A DNA stretch of 8,230 bases from DATKCN01 sp035513175 (lineage in GTDB: Bacteria; Chloroflexota; Chloroflexia; Thermomicrobiales; CFX8). The notes beneath the pieces were generated by a model. That model saw only the letters and a program-made list of their open reading frames with translations, searched no databases and was not told the DNA's origin. Positions 1-6,820 of the stretch are shown piece by piece. The stretch spans positions 1-8,230 of the forward strand of contig DATKCN010000327.1 of NCBI GenBank assembly GCA_035513175.1, in the 5' to 3' direction. Positions within the stretch are counted from its first letter, which is position 1. Each line of letters begins with the position of its first letter. Position numbers and translations under genes: made by a program.

Positions 1-924
1 CATGATGCGGAAGCCTGCCACCAACCGGGAGAGATAGCGCAACAGGTCGAGGCTGGCCTGGTCCGCCCAGTGCAGATCTTCCAGCAGCAGCACCAGTGGC
101 TTCACCGTCCCCGCCGTTGCCAGCAGATCGGTTGCCAGCTCGAACAACGCCGCCTGACTCTGCAGCCGCGCCATCGCCTCGCCGCCCCGTAGCTCGTCAG
201 GGACCGGCGGGAAGCCCGCGTCGTCCGGCCAGCCGCGGATGATCTCGACCCATGGACCATAGGGCGGTGTGGTCGTCAGGTCGTAGCAGCCGCCAGCGAG
301 GACGACAGCGCCACGCGCTTCCGCCTCCGCTGCCAGCCAACCGGTGAGCGTCGTCTTGCCGATGCCCGCTTCGCCACCGATGAGGATCAGGGAGCCGTGG
401 CCCTGCGTGAGCCGGTCGAGCTGCGAGCGCAGTGTTGCCTGCTCGCGGTCGCGGCCCGCGAGGAAGGTCGGGATGCGGGCTGCGGGACGCGGGGTGCGGT
501 GGGCGTGGCGGGTGGGGGCTGGTTCGATTGACGACTCAGCGATGCCGAGGGCACGGGAGAGGGCGGCGAGGGCAGGTGACGGGTCGGGGCTGGTGGCGTC
601 GATGAAGTTGATGGAGACGTAACGGTGTGGGACGAGGCAGGGGGCGACCTGCAGCAGGATCAGCGGCTTTCCGTTCTGCAGCGCCCAATCCCACTCGTTC
701 TTCACGTTGCGGCTCTCCACGGCGTCGGGAGAAAGGATGCCGATGACGGTGTCCGTCGATACGAGCGCGGCGTCTATCGCGTCGGGCCAGTAGGCCCCGG
801 CCGGGATGTCGTACTGGTCCATCCAGATCGGCGCACCGTGAGACAGAAGATGCTCGCGGACCTGACGGGCGAACGCCTCGTCGGTGCGCTGGTAGGAGAT
901 GAAGACGCGAGTCAACGGGTTCAT
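1..924 (-). CDS. TIR domain + AAA/STAND-like ATPase protein (N-terminal 308 residues, C-terminus outside window)
   Basis: Partial gene on the minus strand; the frame stays open to the window edge. Residues 1 to about 128 form a TIR domain: box 1 FISYQRTD (8-15), then WMDQYDIPAGAYWPD, then SPDAVESRNVKNEWDW, where Glu77 aligns with the catalytic glutamate of NAD-cleaving TIR domains. After a Pro/Arg-rich linker (about 130-152), an ATPase of the AAA_16 type begins with FLAGRDRE. It has a Walker A GGEAGIGKTT (183-192, Lys190) and a Walker B LVLLLEDLHWAD (277-288). Such ATPases usually continue into TPR-like or other sensor repeats and act as ATP-dependent switches; that part is not visible here. 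The ATG overlaps the stop of the upstream TIR-hydrolase gene (ATGA), so co-translation is likely. Inference: a STAND-type sensor whose TIR domain degrades or converts NAD when triggered, in immunity or signalling. Domain calls are firm; the biological role is open. Confidence 0.85.
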   Translation of the reverse strand, partial: MNPLTRVFISYQRTDEAFARQVREHLLSHGAPIWMDQYDIPAGAYWPDAIDAALVSTDTVIGILSPDAVESRNVKNEWDWALQNGKPLILLQVAPCLVPHRYVSINFIDATSPDPSPALAALSRALGIAESSIEPAPTRHAHRTPRPAARIPTFLAGRDREQATLRSQLDRLTQGHGSLILIGGEAGIGKTTLTGWLAAEAEARGAVVLAGGCYDLTTTPPYGPWVEIIRGWPDDAGFPPVPDELRGGEAMARLQSQAALFELATDLLATAGTVKPLVLLLEDLHWADQASLDLLRYLSRLVAGFRIM

Positions 925-2642
925 GTGGCGGCGCCACTGGCGCTCATCGGCTCGACCGCATAGACGCGCCACTCGTCCGTCTGCCCGGGAACGGACCACG
1001 TGCCGCGCTCTGCGAAAGCCATGCCGGAGCCGGCCGCGAGATCTCGCACGATGCCGCTGACAAGGACCTCACCGGCAGCGGCAGTCGTCGCCAGCGCGGA
1101 CGCGATGACGACCGGCGCGCCCTCTGCATCGTCGCCCAGTAGCTCGACCTCGCCAGTGTGGAGTCCCGCGCGCGCCACGACGTTTCTCGATGTCAACGCT
1201 TCGACAATGGACATGCCACAACGAATCGCGCGCGCCGGGCCATCGAAGGTCGCCCGCCAGCTATCGCCGTCGTGGGTGACGAGGTCCGCCCTGAATTGCT
1301 CGAAGCGCTCGGCGATCAGCACGCGATGGTCTTCCGAGAGATCTTCCGGGCTGCCAACGTCGACGTGGAGAACCGTCGCGAGAATGCGGTCCGGTTCCGC
1401 GTTCGCCGCGCCTCGGAGCTCTCCCATGAACGCTTCGATCGTGTCGATCAGCGTGTCCGTGTCGCCACGCCACGGCATGTGATCGATCCCTGCCAGCTCG
1501 GCCAGCCTTGCCCCCGGAATCGCCCCGGCAAGGAAGCGGCCATTCTCGACCCGGGAGACGCGGTCGCCGGTGCGATGAATAACCAGCGTTGGAGCCCTGA
1601 TCGATGGCAGGATGGCGCGCACGTCGATAGCCATGTTCATGCGCATGATCGCGGCTGCCGCGCCGGGGCTTGCGGAGTTGCGGATGAAACTCGTAAACCA
1701 CTCCCTGAACTGCTCGTCGTTGACGGCACTGGGCGCCCACGCTTCGATCGTCGACACGCTGCCCCAGTCGTGTTCGATCGCGTTGAGCAGCCACGCCCAC
1801 TCCTCCTCGGAACGACCCCACGGGTAGTCGGCCATCTTGCTCCGGCATGCGTACGTGCCATAGAGGATGATCGCGTCGGTGCGTTCCGGGTAGGTTGCGG
1901 CAAACAGCGCCGCCATGGGCCCTCCCTCGGACGCGCCCATGATCGTTGCGCGCTCCGAGCCGACCGCGTCCATTACGGCGCGCACGTCGTCCATCCGCTC
2001 CTCAAGGGTCGGCACGCCAGCGACGCGGTCGGAGAGGCCGGTGCCACGCTTGTCGAACATGATGAGCCGCGAGAACGAGGCGAGCCGCCTCAGCGCGCGC
2101 GCGGAGTTCGGCTCCTCCCAGATGTACTCGACGTTGGAAACGAAGCCCGGCACGAGGACGAGATCGTTCGGTCCGTCGCCGATGACCTGGTAGGCGACGC
2201 TAATCTCTCCGCTACGGGCATAGTGCGTCACCGGGATGGGTTCGGATGCGGGGGAATCGACATCGAGGGCCCGAAGCAGGGCGGTCAGGGCAGGGGCAGA
2301 GTCCGAACCGGTTGCGTCGATGAAGTTGATCGACACGTAGCGGTGCGGCAGGACGGTCGGGATCACCTGGACCAGTAACAGCCGCCGGTTATTCTGGATC
2401 GTCCAGTCCCACTCATTCTTGACGTTGCGGGACTCGATCGCGTCGGGGCTGAGTATGCCGACCACGATGTCGCACGAGGACAGGGCTTTGTCGATCTCGT
2501 CGGGCCAGTAGGCGCCGACCGGGATGTCGTACTGGTCCATCCAGACGGTCAGGCCGGCCCCGACGAGGCGTTCACGGACCAGACGAGCGAATCTCTCATC
2601 CGTGCGCTGGTACGAGATGAAGATACGACGAACGTCCGACAT
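921..2642 (-). CDS. TIR domain + alpha/beta hydrolase + degenerate adenylate/guanylate cyclase homology domain protein
   Basis: A 573-residue, three-module protein. Residues 1-128 are a TIR domain (FISYQRTD at 8-15; Glu77 at the NADase glutamate position). Residues about 137-410 are an alpha/beta hydrolase: nucleophile elbow GASEGG with Ser238, likely acid Asp360 (HRTGD) and likely catalytic His388 (GIDHMPW). Residues about 418-565 resemble the class III cyclase domain often fused to such hydrolases (ATFDGPARAIRCG, RAGLHTGEVEL, AGEVLVSGIVRDLAAGSG). Asp428 and Asp460 may match the two metal-binding aspartates, but the stretch between them is short, and the usual Asn/His and Arg of the transition-state motif are replaced (VVIASALAT), so cyclase activity is doubtful. 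The ATG at 2642 was chosen over an in-frame one at 2804 because GGAAGG (2649-2654) lies six bases ahead and the TIR domain starts directly after it. It is the first gene of an operon with the TIR-ATPase gene. Confidence 0.88.
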   Translation of the reverse strand: MSDVRRIFISYQRTDERFARLVRERLVGAGLTVWMDQYDIPVGAYWPDEIDKALSSCDIVVGILSPDAIESRNVKNEWDWTIQNNRRLLLVQVIPTVLPHRYVSINFIDATGSDSAPALTALLRALDVDSPASEPIPVTHYARSGEISVAYQVIGDGPNDLVLVPGFVSNVEYIWEEPNSARALRRLASFSRLIMFDKRGTGLSDRVAGVPTLEERMDDVRAVMDAVGSERATIMGASEGGPMAALFAATYPERTDAIILYGTYACRSKMADYPWGRSEEEWAWLLNAIEHDWGSVSTIEAWAPSAVNDEQFREWFTSFIRNSASPGAAAAIMRMNMAIDVRAILPSIRAPTLVIHRTGDRVSRVENGRFLAGAIPGARLAELAGIDHMPWRGDTDTLIDTIEAFMGELRGAANAEPDRILATVLHVDVGSPEDLSEDHRVLIAERFEQFRADLVTHDGDSWRATFDGPARAIRCGMSIVEALTSRNVVARAGLHTGEVELLGDDAEGAPVVIASALATTAAAGEVLVSGIVRDLAAGSGMAFAERGTWSVPGQTDEWRVYAVEPMSASGAAT

Positions 2643-2748
2643 GTCGTGCCTTCCGCCGAAGCAGTGTTCGTCCATCACTCCACAACACCCGGGCGAGACA
2701 GCGGGCGGCTTCTCGAACGCCAGGAAACATGCGTGACGCCACATCGAC

Positions 2749-2777
2749 AGAATAGCCCTGTCGCCACGCAACGACAA
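2749..2777 (-). promoter_or_regulatory. candidate sigma70-type promoter for the TIR operon
   Basis: On the minus strand, TTGTCG (2777-2772) and TATTCT (2754-2749) are separated by 17 bases; each matches four of six consensus positions. Transcription would start near 2742, giving a leader of about 100 bases before the ATG at 2642. Found by eye only. Confidence 0.33.
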
Positions 2778-2788
2778 CCCGGCAATTA

Positions 2789-2798
2789 CTCGATCGAG
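2789..2798. promoter_or_regulatory. perfect palindrome between divergent candidate promoters
   Basis: CTCGATCGAG is a perfect 10-bp palindrome lying between the -35 boxes of the two divergent candidate promoters (2777 and 2810). The placement would suit an operator serving both directions, but a 10-bp palindrome can occur by chance and no family is recognised. Confidence 0.25.
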
Positions 2799-2809
2799 GG
2801 ACAAGCCAC

Positions 2810-2838
2810 TTGATTCGCGTCCGCGGAGGCGTTATCAA
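2810..2838 (+). promoter_or_regulatory. candidate promoter for the histidinol-phosphatase gene
   Basis: TTGATT (2810-2815) and TATCAA (2833-2838) are separated by 17 bases, each matching four of six consensus positions. Transcription would start near 2845, leaving a very short leader before the ATG at 2863. Found by eye only. Confidence 0.33.
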
Positions 2839-2862
2839 CATGGGGCTGACTGGACACGTACG

Positions 2863-3693
2863 ATGAAAGGTGACGCATTGAGCCCCATTCCGCACGACTA
2901 CCACATGCACTCGGAGTTCTCGATCGACTGCGCCGTGCCGATTGCCGACCGCTGCGAGCAGGCGATCGCCCTGGGGCTGGCCGAGATCTGCGTTACCGAT
3001 CACTGCGACTACATGCCGGCCGACAAGGGGCATGGCTATTACCGGCCGCAGGCGTATTTCGCGGAGCTGGAGCGCTGCCGCGCGCTGTACGACGGGCGGG
3101 TAACGTTGCGGGCCGGGGTCGAGGTCGGCGAGTGGCACGTGTTCCGGGGACAGGTGGAGGCGCTGGCGGCGGCGCATCCATACGACTTCATCATCGGGTC
3201 GCTGCACTGGGTGGGGCTCACGCCTGAGTTCATGGTGCTGGAGCCGGAGTATTTCAGCGGGCGCGAGCAGCAGGAAGCGTACGAGGCGTACTACAGCGAG
3301 TTGTTGATGATGGTGGACGGCGGCGGGTTCGACGTGATCGGGCATCTGGACGTGCCGAAGCGGGCCGGGTTCGGCGTGTATGGCGCATACTCCAGCGCCG
3401 ACTTCGAGGAGCCGATCCGGGCCGTGCTGCGCAGGGCGATCGAGCGGGGCATCGGGATCGAGATCAACACGGGCACGGCGCGGCGGCCGGTCGGCGTCTT
3501 TTCGCCGCCAGTCGATGTGCTGACGTGGTACCGCGAGCTGGGCGGGGAGATTCTGACTGTCGGTTCCGACGCGCACTACCCGGACCAGATGGCCTACCGC
3601 TTCGACGAGATTCCGGCCATGCTGGCGGCGGCGGGCTTCAGGGCGGTGACGTGCTTCGAGGGCCGCAAAGCGCGGTTTGTCGACCTGGAGTGA
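2863..3693 (+). CDS. hisK: PHP-family histidinol-phosphatase
   Basis: A 276-residue PHP-domain metal-dependent phosphatase of the HisK/HisJ family, expected to convert histidinol phosphate to histidinol and phosphate in the cytoplasm, the penultimate part of histidine synthesis. PHP metal-site motifs appear in order: HMH (His14, His16), TDH (Asp46, His47), GVEVGE (Glu87), GSLHW (His115), GHLD (His161) and GSDAH (Asp236, His238). The length is close to that usual for the family. Start choice is uncertain: the ATG at 2863 has a weak ribosome site, while AAGGTGA, just inside the gene, lies four bases before an in-frame TTG at 2878 (product starting MSPIPHDYHMHS). No other his gene is nearby, so histidine synthesis genes must be scattered, or the enzyme acts on another phosphate ester. 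It runs divergent from the TIR operon and convergent with the toxin gene, 27 bases apart. Confidence 0.85.
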   Translation: MKGDALSPIPHDYHMHSEFSIDCAVPIADRCEQAIALGLAEICVTDHCDYMPADKGHGYYRPQAYFAELERCRALYDGRVTLRAGVEVGEWHVFRGQVEALAAAHPYDFIIGSLHWVGLTPEFMVLEPEYFSGREQQEAYEAYYSELLMMVDGGGFDVIGHLDVPKRAGFGVYGAYSSADFEEPIRAVLRRAIERGIGIEINTGTARRPVGVFSPPVDVLTWYRELGGEILTVGSDAHYPDQMAYRFDEIPAMLAAAGFRAVTCFEGRKARFVDLE

Positions 3694-3720
3694 CACTCGG
3701 GGCCAGCCTGCACCACAACG

Positions 3721-4083
3721 TCACGGAAGGTTGAACAGATGTTGGATGATGTCCTCAATCGTCCGCATCGTCTCATGAGAGACGCGTCCGGCAGGGCGCG
3801 TGTCCAGCAGCCTCCGCGTCGACAACGTGCGAATCTGGTCGCACATGATGGCGCCGGGATCTGGGAGCCCGCTCTCCGCTGGCATGACGGGCACGTGAAA
3901 CGCATACGATCGAATGCGACGCGACATCGGCGCGACCACAATAAGATCACCCTGCATGTTCTGAAATGCGTCGGCCGATAGCACCAGCGCCGGTCGTCGT
4001 CCAGCCTGCTCGCGGCCAACAACTGGATCGAGCGTCACCCACCAGATGTCACCCTGGGCAGGCCGTCGAGCAGCTGTCACCAC
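3721..4083 (-). CDS. mazF: MazF/PemK-family endoribonuclease toxin
   Basis: A 120-residue type II toxin that, by family, cleaves mRNA at short sequence motifs and is blocked by its neighbouring antitoxin. The MazF fold is clear: GDIWWVTLDPVVG (11-23), EQAGRRPALVLS (25-36) with Arg30 at the catalytic arginine position, VVAPMSRR (49-56), and DQIRTLSTRRL (82-92). The usual catalytic threonine of the 'ITS/ITA' motif is Ser54 here, a conservative change. The start is GTG: either 4083 or the adjacent GTG at 4080, which overlaps the antitoxin stop as GTGA. GGGGAAGAG in the end of the antitoxin gene serves as ribosome site. Translational coupling to the antitoxin is therefore likely. The 3' end converges with the histidinol-phosphatase gene. 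Confidence 0.9.
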   Translation of the reverse strand: MVTAARRPAQGDIWWVTLDPVVGREQAGRRPALVLSADAFQNMQGDLIVVAPMSRRIRSYAFHVPVMPAESGLPDPGAIMCDQIRTLSTRRLLDTRPAGRVSHETMRTIEDIIQHLFNLP

Positions 4084-4343
4084 TCTTCCCCGTCAAGGCC
4101 GTCAGCGACAGTCGTATCCCACAGCGCATACTCGGCATCCAGCTCCGCCCTGGCGATCGGGTCGCGCTGGATGGCCTCCCATTCGGCGGCCGCCCGGGCA
4201 AAGAAGCGTTCACGCCGAAAACGCTCGATTGCCTGGTCGAGCACAGCGGTCATCGACTCTCCGGTTTCATCGGCAAGCTCGCGCAGCTTGCGGTGCGACG
4301 CCTGGCTGATCCGAACGTGCTGGTTGTGCGTCGTGGCTGGCAT
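4077..4343 (-). CDS. mazE: MazE-like ribbon-helix-helix antitoxin
   Basis: An 88-residue protein directly upstream of the MazF-type toxin, overlapping it by 4-7 bases. Residues about 9-46 (HVRISQASHRKLRELADETGESMTAV and following) fit a ribbon-helix-helix DNA-binding domain: a short strand, then two helices separated by a Gly-Glu-Ser turn. The remainder is acidic and Trp-containing (ALWDTTVADGLDGEEW) and by family would wrap around and inhibit the toxin. GGAAAGAG lies eight bases before the ATG. It should neutralise the toxin and, with it, repress its own promoter; a palindrome that could be the operator lies 46-65 bases upstream. The family call rests mainly on the RHH pattern and the neighbour, since antitoxins vary strongly. 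Confidence 0.85.
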   Translation of the reverse strand: MPATTHNQHVRISQASHRKLRELADETGESMTAVLDQAIERFRRERFFARAAAEWEAIQRDPIARAELDAEYALWDTTVADGLDGEEW

Positions 4344-4388
4344 TAGGGATTCTCTTTCCGCGCTCGCCGCTCAGCGCAGGCGGCTCTC

Positions 4389-4408
4389 CATGCACATATC
4401 TGTGCATG
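4389..4408. promoter_or_regulatory. inverted repeat, probable toxin-antitoxin autorepression operator
   Basis: CATGCACA and TGTGCATG are perfect 8-bp inverted arms around TATC, 46 bases ahead of the antitoxin ATG and overlapping its candidate promoter. RHH antitoxins typically bind such short palindromes as dimers to repress their own operon. The assignment to this antitoxin is inference from position. Confidence 0.6.
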
Positions 4409-4421
4409 TCATCATACACAA
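4393..4421 (-). promoter_or_regulatory. weak candidate promoter of the toxin-antitoxin operon
   Basis: On the minus strand, TTGTGT (4421-4416) and TATGTG (4398-4393) are spaced by 17 bases, each matching three of six consensus positions. The palindrome at 4389-4408 covers the -10 box, as expected for autorepression. TATGAT (4416-4411) is a better -10 on its own but lacks a -35 partner. Confidence 0.25.
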
Positions 4422-4427
4422 CTGACA

Positions 4428-4444
4428 GGCGCCGGAACGCGGCC
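4428..4444 (+). repeat. 17-bp direct repeat, copy 1
   Basis: GGCGCCGGAACGCGGCC occurs here and again at 4693-4709, 265 bases downstream, in the same orientation. The two copies bracket most of the intergenic region. Confidence 0.7.
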
Positions 4445-4564
4445 GGCGAAGCATCGTCCCGGCGCCCAGGGCGTCAGGACGCGCCAACCACGCGGCAGCA
4501 CCTGCTGAGCGATTCCTTCCGGAGACTGCGCCGCGAGCCAAGGTGACGACCCACGGACAGGCCC

Positions 4565-4583
4565 CCGGCGCCAGCGGCGCCGG
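4565..4583. other. GC-rich hairpin
   Basis: CCGGCGCC and GGCGCCGG are perfect 8-bp inverted arms around AGC. No T-run follows on either strand, so it is not a standard terminator. It sits just upstream of the candidate protease promoter and contains the GGCGCC(GG) core of the 17-bp direct repeat. Confidence 0.45.
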
Positions 4584-4597
4584 TCATAGCCCGGACG

Positions 4598-4626
4598 GTG
4601 TCAGGACGAACCGGCTATGCGATAAT
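4598..4626 (+). promoter_or_regulatory. candidate promoter for the secreted protease
   Basis: GTGTCA (4598-4603; four of six) and GATAAT (4621-4626; five of six) are spaced by 17 bases, with an extended -10 TGC directly ahead of the -10 box. Transcription would start near 4633 with a leader of about 170 bases. It is the best promoter match I found in this gap. Confidence 0.42.
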
Positions 4627-4692
4627 TCACGGCATATCAGTACACTGCGGCAACGTAGCGCGATCACCCGGGAACGGCGCAGGCAGGACGTG

Positions 4693-4709
4693 GGCGCCGG
4701 AACGCGGCC
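4693..4709 (+). repeat. 17-bp direct repeat, copy 2
   Basis: Second exact copy of GGCGCCGGAACGCGGCC (first at 4428-4444). It runs into the small inverted repeat at 4707-4723 in the protease leader. Confidence 0.7.
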
Positions 4710-4805
4710 AGCTCACGGCTGGCGCGGGCCGTGGGCGCGCGTTCGTTGGATATGAGCCGGATACGTCGCCTTTTCATTGACGCCACGCGGGTGAGACAGG
4801 AACAC

Positions 4806-6734
4806 ATGATCGGACTATTTGGCCGGACGAAGCACGCTCTTCTCTATCTCATCATCACCGCCGCGCTGCTGATCCCATCGACGGCCGGTGCGACCGAGCC
4901 TCCCACGCCAGGCACCGAGCCCGCGCAGGAGGAGCAGGCACAGCCGTACATCGTGCAGTTGCGTGGCGACGTCTCGCTCGACCGCTTTCTGCTGGACCGG
5001 CGGTCATCGCTGCGCAATGAGCCGCGGCAGCGCTTCTCCTCGATCATCAACGGCTTCGCAGCCGATCTGACGGCGGGGGGTCTCGCCATGCTGGCGGCCG
5101 ACCCGCGCGTGGTAGGGATCATGCCCGACTTCGAGGTGCGCGCATCGGCGCAGACGATTCCCACCGGGGTGCGCCGCGTCGGGGCGACCACCAGCGGCGC
5201 CGCGAACATCAACGGCGTTGACGACACCATGAGCGTCGACGTCGCGGTGCTCGACACGGGAGTCAGCTCCCACTCCGACCTGCGCGTTGCCGGTGGCGTC
5301 AACTGCGTCGGCGGCACGAGCTACAGCGACGATCACGGCCACGGCACGCATGTCGCCGGGACGATCGCGGCGATCGACAACGGCTCCGGAGTGGTCGGCG
5401 TCGCGCCCGGAGCGCGCATCTGGTCAGTCAAGGTGCTCAATTCCAGCGGCAGCGGCAGCGGCTCGTCGCTCCTGTGCGGCATCGACTGGGTCACGGCGCG
5501 GGCCGGCACGATCGAGGTCGCCAACATGAGTCTCGGCGGCACGGGCTATCTGGACGACAACAACTGCGGCAACACCAATGGCGACATCATCCACCAGGCC
5601 GTCTGCCGCTCGGTGGCGGCCGGCATCACCTACGTCGTGGCAGCCGGGAATAACGGCAAGGACGCGAAACAGTACTTTCCCGCCAACTACGACGAGGTGA
5701 TCACCGTCTCGGCGCTGGTGGACACCGACGGCCTGCCGGGAGGGCTCGGAGGATCGACGGCGGTTGGGGCGGACGACACGCTGGCGAGCTTCTCCAACTA
5801 CGGCGCCGATGTCGATGTCATCGCCCCGGGCGTCCTGATCTACTCGACGGCCAGGACTGGCGGCTACACGACCATGAGCGGGACCAGCATGGCCGCGCCG
5901 CACGTGGCCGGCGCGGCGGCGCTGTACAAGCTCGTCAATCCGGGCGCCACGCCCGCGGCGGTCCGTTCAGCTCTCATCTCCACCGGCAGCAGCGCGGGCT
6001 GGAGCGGCGACAAGGACTCGTTCAAGGAGCCGCTGATTAACGTATCGACCTTCGGAGGCAGTACGACGCCCCCGCCACCTCCGCCCGCGACGATCGACGC
6101 GCAGGTCGTCTCGGTCTCGATGCCATCCTCCGTCACCCAGGGCGCGACGGCGACAGTCACCGTGGCGGTGAAGAACAACGGTTCGGCCAGCGCGTCGATC
6201 TCGGTGGCGCTGAACGGATCGCCGAACGGATTCGGCCAGACAAAGTCGGTGACGATCGCGGCCGGGAGCACGAGCAACGTCACCTTCTCCTGGGCCACGA
6301 CGACATCGACGGCGACGGGCACGCACACCTTTACGGCAACCAGCACGCTCAGCGGCGACGGCAACGCCGCCAACAACACAGCGTCCACCACCACGACGGT
6401 CGTGGCGCCGGCCTCGGTCACAACGACGATGTCGGTCAGCAGCCTGTCATTCACGCAGCGGAAGGCGACGACCTCATCCAGAATCACCGCGGTGGTCACC
6501 ATCAAGTCGAACGGCGTGGTCGTTTCGGGCGCGGCGGTAACGGCGCGCTTCACCTACCCGAACGGCAGCATCTACAGCATGACGGCGACGACCAATTCCA
6601 AGGGCCTGGCGACGTTTACCCGCACGGTGACCAGCAAGGGCAAGTACACGGTGACGGTTGCGAACGTCGCGAAGACCGGCTTCACCTACAACGCGGCGGG
6701 GAACTCGGTGACATCGAGGAGCCTGACGTACTAG
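4806..6734 (+). CDS. secreted subtilisin-family (S8) serine protease with CARDB and C-terminal beta domain
   Basis: A 642-residue preproenzyme. A signal peptide spans residues 1 to about 29 (basic start, hydrophobic ALLYLIITAALLIP, likely cleavage after AGA). An I9-type propeptide follows (YIVQLRG at 48-54 to about 113; SSIINGFAADL at 78-88), which normally aids folding and is removed. The S8 domain (about 118-415) carries Asp150 (VAVLDTGV), His179 (HGHGTHVAG), oxyanion Asn282 (AAGNNG) and Ser361 (GTSMAAPHVAG), so it should be active. Four cysteines (167, 224, 254, 267) could form disulfides. After a PPPPPP linker (422-427) comes a CARDB-like domain (about 430-533), then an Ig-like beta domain (about 537-642), probably for substrate or surface binding. 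The frame is open upstream to GTG 4731; ATG 4806 was chosen because it starts the signal peptide and has AGGA four bases ahead. Likely role: extracellular protein degradation. Confidence 0.93.
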   Translation: MIGLFGRTKHALLYLIITAALLIPSTAGATEPPTPGTEPAQEEQAQPYIVQLRGDVSLDRFLLDRRSSLRNEPRQRFSSIINGFAADLTAGGLAMLAADPRVVGIMPDFEVRASAQTIPTGVRRVGATTSGAANINGVDDTMSVDVAVLDTGVSSHSDLRVAGGVNCVGGTSYSDDHGHGTHVAGTIAAIDNGSGVVGVAPGARIWSVKVLNSSGSGSGSSLLCGIDWVTARAGTIEVANMSLGGTGYLDDNNCGNTNGDIIHQAVCRSVAAGITYVVAAGNNGKDAKQYFPANYDEVITVSALVDTDGLPGGLGGSTAVGADDTLASFSNYGADVDVIAPGVLIYSTARTGGYTTMSGTSMAAPHVAGAAALYKLVNPGATPAAVRSALISTGSSAGWSGDKDSFKEPLINVSTFGGSTTPPPPPPATIDAQVVSVSMPSSVTQGATATVTVAVKNNGSASASISVALNGSPNGFGQTKSVTIAAGSTSNVTFSWATTTSTATGTHTFTATSTLSGDGNAANNTASTTTTVVAPASVTTTMSVSSLSFTQRKATTSSRITAVVTIKSNGVVVSGAAVTARFTYPNGSIYSMTATTNSKGLATFTRTVTSKGKYTVTVANVAKTGFTYNAAGNSVTSRSLTY

Positions 6735-6820
6735 CGAGAGAACAGTGAGCAGGGAATAGAGGGGTCTGCGATTTTCAGGCGTCGGGTGGTGAGGCACGAC
6801 CGGGGATATGCGCCGGATGC

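Larger units (their letters stand above)
4344..4805. other. non-coding region between antitoxin and protease genes
   Basis: A 462-bp stretch between two divergent genes. Beside the antitoxin control region it holds a 17-bp direct repeat, an 8-bp-armed GC hairpin, a candidate protease promoter and a roughly 170-base protease leader with a small inverted repeat (GCCAGC 4707-4712 and GCTGGC 4718-4723). I see no convincing small gene in it. Confidence 0.7.

Noticed and set aside
536..937. Minus-strand 133-codon frame starting near the TIR-ATPase gene
   Set aside because: It is a shifted frame; the real frame from 924 carries the TIR and Walker motifs and runs to the window edge.
1158..2378. Long plus-strand open frame (about 400 codons) opposite the TIR-hydrolase gene
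   Set aside because: Its product is rich in Arg, His and Asp with no motif, while the minus strand carries three clear domains. Long antisense frames are common in high-GC genes.
2596..3696. Long minus-strand open frame across the histidinol-phosphatase gene
   Set aside because: It is the shadow of a gene with all PHP metal motifs; its translation has no recognisable fold.
4471..4482. Short inverted repeat GCGTC-AG-GACGC
   Set aside because: A two-base loop cannot form as a hairpin and 5-bp arms are expected by chance at this GC content.
5864..6553. Minus-strand frame with many hydrophobic residues opposite the protease C-terminal part
   Set aside because: The Val/Ala-rich look is the reverse reading of Thr/Ser/Asp-rich beta domains; the plus-strand protease is complete and continuous.
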